A stretch of DNA of 64,000 nucleotides from Candidatus Nitrosopelagicus sp. (GTDB lineage Archaea > Thermoproteota > Nitrososphaeria > Nitrososphaerales > Nitrosopumilaceae). Shown here piece after piece: positions 9,923-23,198 of this stretch. Numbering within the stretch: position 1 is the stretch's first letter; the number at the start of each line of letters is the position of its first letter. The stretch spans positions 1-64,000 of the forward strand of contig JAOMDA010000006.1 in NCBI GenBank assembly GCA_028345295.1. Reading direction: 5' to 3'. The notes under the pieces were generated by a model that searched no databases, was not told the origin of the DNA, and saw only the letters and a program-made list of their open reading frames with translations. The position numbers and the translations under genes were made by a program.

Positions 9923-9985
9923 ATGCCTACATACCAAACACCCGAAGAAAGCAGCGAAAAGCGTAATAAGTCAAAAATGGAGTAA
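9923..9985 (+). CDS. possible upstream leader ORF of TFB (20 aa)
   Basis: ATG…TAA MPTYQTPEESSEKRNKSKME ending 8 nt before the TFB ATG, in a different frame. Confidence 0.3.
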   Translation: MPTYQTPEESSEKRNKSKME

Positions 9986-9993
9986 TACTTTAG

Positions 9994-10890
9994 ATGCAAA
10001 AAAGTGATAAGCAGCGTTGCCCATCTTGCAATAAACCATCGCTCGTTTTAGATGAAAGTTCTGGTGAATTAGCATGTAGCACTTGTGGTATTGTAGTAAC
10101 GGAAAAAGGTGCAGCAGACGGCCCTGAATGGCGTTCTTTTGCAAATGATGGAGTTGATAAAAGTAGAGTTGGTGCTGGAACATCAATTACAATGCATGAC
10201 ATGGGACTATCTACTGTAATTGGTGCAGTTAACAAAGATGCCACTGGAAAACCACTTTCTACATCTATGAAAAAATCAATTGAAAGACTCAGAACATGGG
10301 ACAGTCGTTCACAAGCACATACATCTACAGATAGAAATCTTCGACAGGCCCTAAGTGAGATGGATAAACTAAAAGACAAATTATCATTAACAGATGCAGT
10401 TATTGAAAAATCTGCATATATATATCGAAAAGCAATTGAAAAAAAACTTGTTAAAGGTAGATCAATACAAGGATTAGTAGCAGCATGTGTTTATGCAGGG
10501 TGTAGAGATACAGAAACACCTAGAACACTTGATGATGTTGCAGATGGAATTAATATTAGACGAAAAGATGTTGCAAGATGTTATCGATTAATTTTTAGAG
10601 AATTAGATCTCAAAATTCCTGTTGCAGATCCAATTAATGGAATAGCTCGAATTGCCAGTATTGCGGGATTAGGAGAAAAAACAAAACGTAAAGCAGTTGA
10701 AATTTTGAGTAAGGCAAAAAAAATTGGAATGGTTGCTGGAAAGGATCCAATGGGATTAGCAGCAGCTGCACTTTATTTGGCATGTATAACTAGTGGTGGA
10801 AGTAAAACACAGAAAGAAATTTCAGTAGCGTCAGGTGTAACTGAAGTTACTATTAGGAATCGTTGTGCAGGTCTTAGAGAATTAATTTAA
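9994..10890 (+). CDS. tfb: transcription initiation factor IIB (TFB)
   Basis: Zn ribbon CPSCNKPSLVLDESSGELACSTCG, B-finger region, two cyclin-like repeats. Confidence 0.96.
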   Translation: MQKSDKQRCPSCNKPSLVLDESSGELACSTCGIVVTEKGAADGPEWRSFANDGVDKSRVGAGTSITMHDMGLSTVIGAVNKDATGKPLSTSMKKSIERLRTWDSRSQAHTSTDRNLRQALSEMDKLKDKLSLTDAVIEKSAYIYRKAIEKKLVKGRSIQGLVAACVYAGCRDTETPRTLDDVADGINIRRKDVARCYRLIFRELDLKIPVADPINGIARIASIAGLGEKTKRKAVEILSKAKKIGMVAGKDPMGLAAAALYLACITSGGSKTQKEISVASGVTEVTIRNRCAGLRELI

Positions 10891-10897
10891 TTAATAA

Positions 10898-11455
10898 TCA
10901 TTCAAGTTCGTCAAGTGGATCTTGTTCTTTTCTTCTCATTACAATAAACATTCCAATTGTTAAACCAAACTGGTAGAATGCATATAGAATAATTTGAAAT
11001 GCTGTAGGTACATAATCTGTAAATTTACCCAGCATTGCTACAATTAGAACAATTGTGCTTATCGTGAAAATAAAATATCGCGAAATAGGATTGATATCTG
11101 CAAATCTAAAAATAAGAATTAATGTCACTGTAACAAAAATTCCTGTTATAGCAAGAAGTCCAGCATTTAGACCAAGAAAATCAATTAATAAATTGAAAAT
11201 TCCTTCAGGTGTTTCAGGTACAGCAAATTCATTCATTTCAACCTTTGAGGGGTCAGCAAATTTTGTTATATTTCCAGAAGCATTGATTACAAATAATATC
11301 AATAGAATAATTGATACGCCTTTTGCATATTTTTTTAATTTTGGGAATCTTTGCCTAATTCCTCTCGCAAGTATTGCACCCTGCAGCAAACCGACTCCAA
11401 AAACTATTGCAAATGTAATAAGAAAATTTTCTTCGGCAAGTTGCAGAATATCCAA
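10898..11455 (-). CDS. multi-pass membrane protein, hypothetical
   Basis: Several hydrophobic helices; co-terminal with TFB. Confidence 0.65.
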   Translation of the reverse strand: MDILQLAEENFLITFAIVFGVGLLQGAILARGIRQRFPKLKKYAKGVSIILLILFVINASGNITKFADPSKVEMNEFAVPETPEGIFNLLIDFLGLNAGLLAITGIFVTVTLILIFRFADINPISRYFIFTISTIVLIVAMLGKFTDYVPTAFQIILYAFYQFGLTIGMFIVMRRKEQDPLDELE

Positions 11456-11567
11456 TGTCTTATCATAATTTAGGTTGAGCCTTTTTTAAAGAGAAAGATT
11501 GCTAATTTCATACCAAATACGAAAATTTTGAAAAAACCTTTTCAACTAAGAGTATTTTTAAGATACA

Positions 11568-11873
11568 ATGGCAGACGAATTTAGAATAGATACACCGTAT
11601 TTACCTGGAGAAAAAGGCTGCAGATTCACATGGATAATATCTGAGGATGATGAAAAAACATTGTACCTAAGACATGAAGATCTGTTTGAATTAAATGATG
11701 TTCTAACACATGGATCATCAGCTAAGATTGAGATGGAAGATGGTGCTAGTTCAATATTAGTAAACTCTGATGTCACAGATTTTTTTCTTGCAGGACAGAG
11801 CCATCTAAAAATTGAGACATTAGCACTAAAAGTTGCATTAAGAGCGTTTATGAAAAATAATCCTGATGCATGA
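11568..11873 (+). CDS. hypothetical protein
   Basis: 101-aa ORF, preferred over antisense 11558-11776. Confidence 0.65.
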   Translation: MADEFRIDTPYLPGEKGCRFTWIISEDDEKTLYLRHEDLFELNDVLTHGSSAKIEMEDGASSILVNSDVTDFFLAGQSHLKIETLALKVALRAFMKNNPDA

Positions 11874-11910
11874 GATGAATTCTTATCATATAGATTAGGT
11901 GTGAATATTC

Positions 11911-12744
11911 ATGATAAGGAAGCCTGTTGTTGCTGGGTCATTTTATCCAGATAATTCTGATGAATTAGAACAAATGATTCAAAATTGTTTTACTCATAAA
12001 TTTGGACCAAATAGTAATCCCCCAAAACAAAGCATTGAGCGTGTATTTGGAGTAATTTGTCCCCATGCTGGTTACATGTATTCTGGTCCTATCGCATCAC
12101 ATTCGTATTATGAAATTTCATCTCAGAGATTTGATTTAGCTGTAATTATAGGTCCAAATCACTTGGCAATCGGAAGTAAAATTGCAACAATGAGTGATGC
12201 AAAATGGCAAACCCCATTAGGAATATCTGAGGTTGATAGTGAGTCATCTAATGAATTGCTGACTATAGCAGATAATATTGAACAGGATTATTTTTCGCAT
12301 AGTAAAGATCATTCTTTGGAGGTTCAAATTCCATTCCTCCAAAAAATATTTCCAAACAATTTGAAAATACTCCCTATCATAATGGCAAAACAAGACATTG
12401 ATGCAGCAAAAGAAGTTGGAAATGCTATTTCTCAGATTGCAAAATCTAAAAAGACCATGATAATTGGATCATCTGATTTTACCCATTATGAGGAAAATGA
12501 TTTTGCACATAAACAGGATATGTCACTAATTGAACCAATCTTGAAAATGGATGTGAATGGATTTTATGAAACATTAATTGGAAAAAAAATTAGTGCATGT
12601 GGTTATGGTGCTATTGCTGCAACTATGATTGCATGCAAAAATTTGGGTTCAAAAAAAGGAGAGTTGTTAGCATATGCAACTAGTGGTGATGTTGTTGGAA
12701 ACAAGGAATCAGTTGTAGGATATGGCTCAATAAAATTTGTTTAA
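11911..12744 (+). CDS. MEMO1 / AmmeMemoRadiSam system protein B family
   Basis: RKPVVAGSFYPDNSDEL, CPHAGYMYSGPIASHSY, IIGSSDFTHYE, DHSLEVQIPFLQ. Confidence 0.93.
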   Translation: MIRKPVVAGSFYPDNSDELEQMIQNCFTHKFGPNSNPPKQSIERVFGVICPHAGYMYSGPIASHSYYEISSQRFDLAVIIGPNHLAIGSKIATMSDAKWQTPLGISEVDSESSNELLTIADNIEQDYFSHSKDHSLEVQIPFLQKIFPNNLKILPIIMAKQDIDAAKEVGNAISQIAKSKKTMIIGSSDFTHYEENDFAHKQDMSLIEPILKMDVNGFYETLIGKKISACGYGAIAATMIACKNLGSKKGELLAYATSGDVVGNKESVVGYGSIKFV

Positions 12745-12745
12745 C

Positions 12746-13051
12746 CTATTTTTTGTCTCTGTTCTCAATTGATTGTTTACGTTTTTTGCGAGCTGTAGAA
12801 TAGATTAAAAATCCAATATTGACCATTGGAAATATCTCAATTAAATCAACACCATACATAAAAAAATCTAGTATAGGATGAACTCTACTTATCATTCCCG
12901 TTTCCAAATACAAATCAGCATTCCAAATCATGTGAGGAATCTGTATGTAGATTATGAACGCAGTCAAAATCAATGACTCTGTTACATGCCTTTCATACCA
13001 AGACCAAAATCTACTCCATGTAGATTGTTTTTCTACTTCTTTTGTTATCAT
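12746..13051 (-). CDS. small membrane protein, hypothetical
   Basis: 101-aa ORF with hydrophobic helices; operator-like repeats upstream. Confidence 0.65.
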   Translation of the reverse strand: MITKEVEKQSTWSRFWSWYERHVTESLILTAFIIYIQIPHMIWNADLYLETGMISRVHPILDFFMYGVDLIEIFPMVNIGFLIYSTARKKRKQSIENRDKK

Positions 13052-13091
13052 ATCCTGTATTGTAATTATTACATTTTAAAGGTTATTTTTT

Positions 13092-13168
13092 TTAGGATTT
13101 CCTAACTATTTTTGTAATTTTTACTTAGTTTTACCTAATTATATGTAAAAATTATTAGCCGAACCTAA
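13092..13168. promoter_or_regulatory. triple TTAG-N6-CTAA operator-like array
   Basis: TTAGGATTTCCTAA (13092-13105), TTAGTTTTACCTAA (13125-13138), TTAGCCGAACCTAA (13155-13168). Confidence 0.5.
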
Positions 13169-13183
13169 TTAAATAAAACACTT

Positions 13184-13208
13184 ATTCTCTATTCTAAGAA
13201 TAGAGAAT
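13184..13208. repeat. 25-bp perfect inverted repeat ATTCTCTATTCT-A-AGAATAGAGAAT
   Basis: Direct read; operator or post-23S terminator hairpin. Confidence 0.6.
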
Positions 13209-13247
13209 TATAGTGTATAGTATTCACTAAGTGATTTAAAATGATTT

Positions 13248-13263
13248 GTCATGCATAGTCTCT

Positions 13264-13278
<15 letters not shown>
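13248..13278 (-). promoter_or_regulatory. 3' half of 23S pre-rRNA processing stem with bulge-helix-bulge
   Basis: RNA UACGGCCACAA-ACAU-AGA-GACUAUGCAUGAC complements 16280-16310. Confidence 0.8.
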
Positions 13279-16279
<3,001 letters not shown>

Positions 16280-16294
<15 letters not shown>

Positions 16295-16310
16295 CACGAC
16301 TATGCATGAC
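16280..16310 (-). promoter_or_regulatory. 5' half of 23S pre-rRNA processing stem with bulge-helix-bulge
   Basis: RNA GUCAUGCAUAGUC-GUGU-AAA-UUGUGGCCGUA complements 13248-13278. Confidence 0.8.
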
Positions 16311-16389
16311 GATCATCACGAACTAGTGCGGTAGTCCGCTACATCCTTCATACATCATTTTCATGATGTATTGCATCGATGGCGATGCA

Positions 16390-16401
16390 AAGATTATGTG
16401 C
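16390..16401 (-). promoter_or_regulatory. 3' half of 16S pre-rRNA processing stem
   Basis: GCACATAATCTT (RNA sense) perfect 12-bp complement to AAGATTATGTGC at 17951-17962. Confidence 0.75.
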
Positions 16402-16417
16402 TTTCCGTAATTCTTTC

Positions 16418-17889
<1,472 letters not shown>

Positions 17890-17950
17890 CTGATCTTACT
17901 TATTCTAGTACACTTTTGTACAAATTTTTTATTATTGGAATTAACGGAAT

Positions 17951-17962
17951 GCACATAATCTT
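17951..17962 (-). promoter_or_regulatory. 5' half of 16S pre-rRNA processing stem
   Basis: Perfect complement of 16390-16401. Confidence 0.75.
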
Positions 17963-18105
17963 CACATCTCAGATTTGATCTTACGATCAGATCCTCATTT
18001 TGTATGCGTAACTGGAGGCCTGTAAATCACAAAATGGCAATTATACCATACTTCATCACAAGCGCCGCTCTTGCGTTACGTATGCAAAAACTCTGCATTA
18101 ATTTG

Positions 18106-18118
18106 CGAATATAAACTA
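18106..18118 (-). promoter_or_regulatory. candidate TATA box of rRNA operon
   Basis: Minus-strand …TAGTTTATATTCG… about 215 nt upstream of the 16S 5' end. Confidence 0.35.
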
Positions 18119-18178
18119 TTCAAAACTTAGGCTCAAAATATCCAAATTTGCGATCAGTAATATATTCATGAAAAAAAG

Positions 18179-19504
18179 ATGAAGTTAGAAATGGAAAATG
18201 TATTAAAAATATACAAAGAAAAAACGAAAAAATCAGCCAAACTATTTGCAGAGTCTAAAAAATTTCATGTAAACGGGGTTCATCATAATATCCGGTTTTT
18301 CAAGCCATACCCATTTATCACAGAATCATCCAAAGGAAAATTTCTGATAGATGTTGATTCAAACAAATATGTTGATTATTGGATGGGTCATTGGAGTTTG
18401 ATTCTAGGTCATGTTGAAAAAAATATCAAATTACAAACCATTCAGCAAATCAAAAAAGGCTGGATGCATGGTACAGCAAACCAGAACGCAATTTTGCTCT
18501 CTGAAAAAATTGCAAAGGCAGTTCCCATAGCTGAAAAAATTCGATATGTCAGCACTGGTACTGAAGCTACCATGTATGCAGTTAGACTTGCAAGAGCAAT
18601 TACTGGTAGAAAAACTATTGCCAAAATTGACGGTGGATGACATGGCTACACAACAGATTTGTTAAAGACTGTAAACTGGCCATTTAATGAATCTGAAAGT
18701 GAGGGTCTTACTGATGAAAAACACATTCTATCACTACCGTTGAACGATTTGGAAAAATCACTTTCTATGCTTCAGTCAGTCAAGAAAGATCTGGCTGGGA
18801 TTGTAATTGAACCAGTCCTAGGTGGTGGTGGTGCAATACCGGCAACAAAAGAGTATCTTAAAGGCCTAGATGAATTTTCAAAAAAGAATAATTCGCTCTT
18901 TTTGCTAGATGAAATTGTGACCGGATTTCGTTTCAGATATGGTTGTCTATATGAGACAATGAATCTGAAACCAGATATTGTCACACTGGGTAAGATTGTT
19001 GGTGGTGGATTTCCTATTGGTGTTATTTGTGGAAGTGAAGAAATTATGCAACATGCAAACACATCAACACATACCAAAGCAAATAGAACTTACATAGGTG
19101 GTGGAACATTTTCTGCTAACCCACTAAGTATGATTGCAGGTTATTCAAATTTAATGACAATGAAGAAAAAAGGAAAATCGCTTTATAGCAAGATTAACGG
19201 ATTTGGAAACGATACAAGAAAAATGCTTTCAAGGATTTTCAATAATGATGTGATAGTAACTGGAAAAGGTTCATTGTTTATGACTCATTTTCCAAAACAG
19301 AATATTACAGAAATTACAAATGCAGCAGATGCATCAAAATGTGACATTGCAAAGCTGCATAACTATCACTTTCAAATGATTGCAAAAGATGACATATTTT
19401 TCTTACCTGGAAAGCTAGGAGCCATCTCAGACACTCACACAGATTCAGACATTAAATCAATGAAAAAGGCAACTGAGTTATTTGTATCAAATCTTAAGAA
19501 ATAA
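18179..19504 (+). pseudogene. glutamate-1-semialdehyde 2,1-aminomutase-like class III aminotransferase interrupted by in-frame TGA at 18638-18640
   Basis: ORFs 18179-18640 and 18659-19504 are in the same frame: …[26 protein letters not shown]…; LFLLDEIVTGFR and PLP-Lys VTLGKIVGGGFPIGV. Confidence 0.8.
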
Positions 19505-19538
19505 GAACTGTTTTTAACAAATATGCATAGATTGGAGT

Positions 19539-20183
19539 ATGGACAAGAAGATTGACCGAAAAATGTCGTGGCCAAAAGGATATGAGCCAAAAGATGATTC
19601 TGCTAATGACCTAACTTTGAGGCTTGGTCTCATTTCTAGCATATTAAAAGATAAACCAAAAAAGAAAATGAACACTGAAATTTTCAACGTTATGGCAACA
19701 AGACGTTCTACTAGAAAATTCTCAAATAACCCAGTTGAAATGTGGAAAATTGATAAAATATTGGCAGCCGCAGACACCGCACCTACTGCTGGAAATTATC
19801 AAGGATTTGAGATTTTTTATGTGAGAGATGATGATAAAAAAGATAGTCTAGTAAAAGCTGCAAACAATCAACCATATGTCAAAACTCCAGTAGTGTTAGT
19901 TTTCTGTATGAATCCAGAAAGAATAAAACTTGATTTTCCAAAAGATGTAATCTTGAAATTCTCAATCCAAGATTCAACATTGGCTGCAGCATATTCACAA
20001 TTGGCTGCATCAGCACTTGGTCTTAGTAGTATTTGGATTGGAATGTTTGATGAAGAAAAAGTAAAAAAAATTATTGGAACCAAATTAAGACCTACATCAT
20101 TTCTTTGCATCGGTTATCCAGTTAAAAAAAGGCCTCCAAAATCAAGAAGACAGTTAAAGGAACTAATTCATGTAGTTGACTAG
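19539..20183 (+). CDS. nitroreductase family protein
   Basis: MATRRSTRKFSNNPVEMWKIDKILAAADTAPTAGNYQGFEIFYV; ASALGLSSIWIGMFDEEKVKKIIG. Confidence 0.92.
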   Translation: MDKKIDRKMSWPKGYEPKDDSANDLTLRLGLISSILKDKPKKKMNTEIFNVMATRRSTRKFSNNPVEMWKIDKILAAADTAPTAGNYQGFEIFYVRDDDKKDSLVKAANNQPYVKTPVVLVFCMNPERIKLDFPKDVILKFSIQDSTLAAAYSQLAASALGLSSIWIGMFDEEKVKKIIGTKLRPTSFLCIGYPVKKRPPKSRRQLKELIHVVD

Positions 20184-20184
20184 T

Positions 20185-20577
20185 TTAGTCAGATGCTAAA
20201 GAATCATCAGTAAAAATTTTAACTACATTTTCAGCTAATCTCTCAATGTCCAGACCAGGCTCAGCTGAGACTAAAAGAATTTTCTGACTAATTGGAAATG
20301 GAAAGCTTATCAGAACTACCTTATTTCGTCTGGATGCAATATAGTTTAACGCACCTAATGATGTAGAAAGATGATCATGTTGAAAAGAAAGATCTACTGC
20401 AGATTTGTAAAAGTCATGTAAACGATTCTCATCCTCTTCATATGGAACTACACCTTCCCGAAAACCACCAGCAATCTTTTTACCTTCTTTATCAATTATG
20501 GCAGCGAATCTAACACCATCTTGGTGCTGCACTTCAATACATCGTGGTTCGTATGGAGTAGAATTTTCTGGTGACAT
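20185..20577 (-). CDS. hypothetical protein
   Basis: 130-aa ORF, coding-like composition. Confidence 0.7.
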   Translation of the reverse strand: MSPENSTPYEPRCIEVQHQDGVRFAAIIDKEGKKIAGGFREGVVPYEEDENRLHDFYKSAVDLSFQHDHLSTSLGALNYIASRRNKVVLISFPFPISQKILLVSAEPGLDIERLAENVVKIFTDDSLASD

Positions 20578-20621
20578 TTAATTTCAATTAGTTTACGGCC
20601 AATATAACTATAGATTAAAAA

Positions 20622-20700
20622 TAGTGAGGACAGAGTGGTATCTGCCGTTAAGAGCAGGAGTTAACGCTCTTTGGATTTTAAGCAGGTATACCCCTCACTA
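20622..20700. ncRNA. structured RNA candidate, orientation undetermined
   Basis: 8-bp closing stem TAGTGAGG/CCTCACTA, inner GGTAT-CTGC/GCAG-gt-ATACC, apical CGTTAA-N9-TTAACG; intergenic. Confidence 0.5.
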
Positions 20701-20852
20701 AATTCTGACATTTTTTACTCTAATAAAAAGTAATTCAAAAATTTATTGTACTGTAATAATTTCTTGTTTTTTTATTTTTGCTTCTTTTCGCATTTTAGTA
20801 ATAACATTAACAAGCATTTGTGCCTGAATTGATTCTAATTCTTCACACATGA

Positions 20853-21224
20853 TTATTCATCTTCATCCTCATCTTCAAAGTTCCAATTTTTTAACAGCTG
20901 TTTTCGAAGATCTTGAACTTGTTTTTCATCTAGTGTCTTTCCAGTATTTTTATCAACTGGTACAACAGTCATTCCATCAAGTTTGTACTCCACATCATAT
21001 AGGGATAATTTTGATTTAGGTTGTAATACTAGATCTCCATCATCGTCAAGTGTTCGTTCTACATCCATTGGTTCTTCATCACCAATTTCACGATGCATAT
21101 AACTTGGTTTACCCTTTCCACTTTTTGGCTCGAATTTAGATAAAACAGTTTTTTCAATGTTTAGAGTTGTTTCATTTTCGTGGTATAGACGCTTACCTGT
21201 CTTTTCGTCTACATGTTCAGGCAT
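20853..21224 (-). CDS. hypothetical acidic protein
   Basis: 123-aa ORF, ends NWNFEDEDEDE. Confidence 0.65.
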   Translation of the reverse strand: MPEHVDEKTGKRLYHENETTLNIEKTVLSKFEPKSGKGKPSYMHREIGDEEPMDVERTLDDDGDLVLQPKSKLSLYDVEYKLDGMTVVPVDKNTGKTLDEKQVQDLRKQLLKNWNFEDEDEDE

Positions 21225-21248
21225 ATTTTTTCACTATTACATGTGCAT

Positions 21249-21476
21249 TTAATTCTTTTTGGTCTTTCTAAACAAAAAATTCCATAATGCCTCACGCCGT
21301 TCCTTCCTACTCATTCTTCTAGTCAGAAATCTGTACAATGCATAAAGTATTCCAATAGTAACTACTGCTACATAGCTAATACATGATGGATCTTCAATGC
21401 ATGGTGGTACTTCTAGTTCATTTTTAGCTGCAAATAATGAAGGTAAAACTACAGGAACAATACCACATGTATCCAT
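21249..21476 (-). CDS. small membrane protein
   Basis: CIEDPSCISYVAVVTIGILYALYRFLTRRMSRKERRE. Confidence 0.65.
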   Translation of the reverse strand: MDTCGIVPVVLPSLFAAKNELEVPPCIEDPSCISYVAVVTIGILYALYRFLTRRMSRKERREALWNFLFRKTKKN

Positions 21477-21484
21477 ACATACTT

Positions 21485-22324
21485 TTAGTTGCTAACCTTT
21501 AATTGTCTTCCATGCTCTGCTTTCATGATATAACGATCACGGATCTTTACACTAGCCCAATCAATTGCTAACACAGCAATTAAAACAACTAACATGAATA
21601 CTGCAGCTTTACCATATTCAAAGAATTTTATATAATTAATTATGTAGAAGCCTATTCCTCCTGCACCTACAATTCCAAGAATACTTGTTTGCCTAACGTT
21701 ATAATCAAACATGTAAAGTATTTGGCTTAAAAGATGTGGAGCAGATTCTGGAATTATCACATAGCGGATAAGCTGCAATTTTGATAAACCTATTGCATTA
21801 GTGGCTTCTACAGGATCATAATCTATTGCTTCAATTGATTCATACTGTAATTTACTGATAAAACCAACCGTGTACAATGTGATTGCAAGAATTCCTGCAA
21901 AAGGTCCTAGTCCTACAACAATGACAAAAAGTATTGCCCAAAGTATTGATGGAAAAGTCCTTGTGGCTGCTAACAGTGCACGTAATGGTGCATATACAAA
22001 TTTACTAGAAATATTTCTTGCTGCAAAAATACTAAGTGGTAATGATATCAAAACGCCAATAATTGTACCAACAAATGCCATCTCAATTGTCTCAAGCATA
22101 GCCCAAAATGCAGTTCCCCAGTGCTCTGACTCAAATTCTGTCATTTCTTTTGCAACAATTCCAAGATTTGGTAATCCTTCAAAAAATGCAATTGGCTCAA
22201 CACCTACATCATACGATGTAACAACTACAACTGCAATAATTGCCCCCACTAGAAGATTATTTTTGGGATTCACTGTACATCTCCAATATTTCTTGTTGAG
22301 TAAGGTTACCTGTCTGAAAATCAA
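21485..22324 (-). CDS. phnE: PhnE-type ABC transporter permease (start probably internal)
   Basis: Permease signature TRTFPSILWAILFVIVVGLGPFAGILAITLYTVGFISKLQYESIEAIDYDPVEATNAIG. Confidence 0.9.
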   Translation of the reverse strand: MIFRQVTLLNKKYWRCTVNPKNNLLVGAIIAVVVVTSYDVGVEPIAFFEGLPNLGIVAKEMTEFESEHWGTAFWAMLETIEMAFVGTIIGVLISLPLSIFAARNISSKFVYAPLRALLAATRTFPSILWAILFVIVVGLGPFAGILAITLYTVGFISKLQYESIEAIDYDPVEATNAIGLSKLQLIRYVIIPESAPHLLSQILYMFDYNVRQTSILGIVGAGGIGFYIINYIKFFEYGKAAVFMLVVLIAVLAIDWASVKIRDRYIMKAEHGRQLKVSN

Positions 22325-23072
22325 TTATCTGTTCACCTTCAACACCAATTTCTAAAACTTTTTCACCCTCTTTGATTACAGCGACACGATTTGCATACTC
22401 TAAAGCCAAATTCATATCATGATGAATCATTATTGAGGTAAGGTTTAATTTTTGTTGGGCATCTTTAATGACATCCATTACTTCTCTAGCTGTAACACTG
22501 TCCAACTCGGAAACAATTTCATCTGCAAGTAAAACATGAGGTTTTTGCATCAACGCACGTGCAATTGCAACACGCCGTTTCTCACCTCCACTTAACATGT
22601 GAACCTTACGATCTGATTTTTCATCCAGTCCAACTAATTTTAGAATATCATGTGCATATTCAATTTCCTTTTTTGGGAAGATCTTGAAAAATGATTTCAC
22701 ACCATCAATTCTTGGTAATGCACCAATCATGACGTTATCCATTACGGTAGAATTTTTTACTAACCCTAAAGTCTGAGGTATATACCCAATTTTTGCCATG
22801 GATTTTTTGTATGATTTATTTTTTACATCTGGTTTTTGATAATTATAGAGAACTATACCATTACTTGGTATCATCATACCATTCATTAGTTTTAACAATG
22901 TTGATTTTCCAGACCCTGATGCACCAACAATTGCATAGTTAGTTCCACGATGAACATTCATTGATACATTTTTCAAAATAGCATTTTTAGAATCATATGA
23001 TGCAGAAACATCACGCATCTGAATTATTGATAAAGTAGAGATTGATGCAGGTTTATTTTCTTCGTTTTCCAT
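22257..23072 (-). CDS. phnC: PhnC-type ABC transporter ATP-binding protein (start MENEENK preferred over 23108)
   Basis: Walker A GASGSGKST, signature LSGGEKRRVAIARAL, Walker B VLLADE. Confidence 0.9.
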   Translation of the reverse strand: MENEENKPASISTLSIIQMRDVSASYDSKNAILKNVSMNVHRGTNYAIVGASGSGKSTLLKLMNGMMIPSNGIVLYNYQKPDVKNKSYKKSMAKIGYIPQTLGLVKNSTVMDNVMIGALPRIDGVKSFFKIFPKKEIEYAHDILKLVGLDEKSDRKVHMLSGGEKRRVAIARALMQKPHVLLADEIVSELDSVTAREVMDVIKDAQQKLNLTSIMIHHDMNLALEYANRVAVIKEGEKVLEIGVEGEQIIDFQTGNLTQQEILEMYSESQK

Positions 23073-23132
23073 TGTAATTAACAGAATTTTCTGATAAAAT
23101 CTAGGCAATAAATCTAGATGATTATTAGACTT

Positions 23133-23155
23133 ATTCTAAGAATATAGAATGAGAA
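23133..23155 (-). promoter_or_regulatory. conserved operator-like motif upstream of phnC
   Basis: ATTCTAAGAATATAGAATGAGAA; one mismatch to 24260-24282. Confidence 0.55.
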
Positions 23156-23198
23156 TTTAAGCGTGAAAAATCAATATGGTTTAAAAAAAAGAAAGTGA

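Noticed and set aside
13184-13208. Perfect 25-bp inverted repeat read only as an rRNA terminator
   Set aside because: Possible, but its core recurs at two phn promoters, so an operator reading was kept as the main hypothesis
16311-16417. tRNA in the 16S-23S spacer
   Set aside because: Spacer only shows two simple hairpins (TACATCAT/ATGATGTA and TTGCATCG/CGATGCAA) and no tRNA signature
18638-18640. TGA as recoded tryptophan or selenocysteine
   Set aside because: All other genes in the window use TGG for Trp and no SECIS-like context was evident; a nonsense mutation or sequence error is simpler
20622-20700. tRNA gene at 20622-20700
   Set aside because: 7-8-bp closing stem and length fit, but there is no T-loop, D-loop or anticodon-arm consensus on either strand
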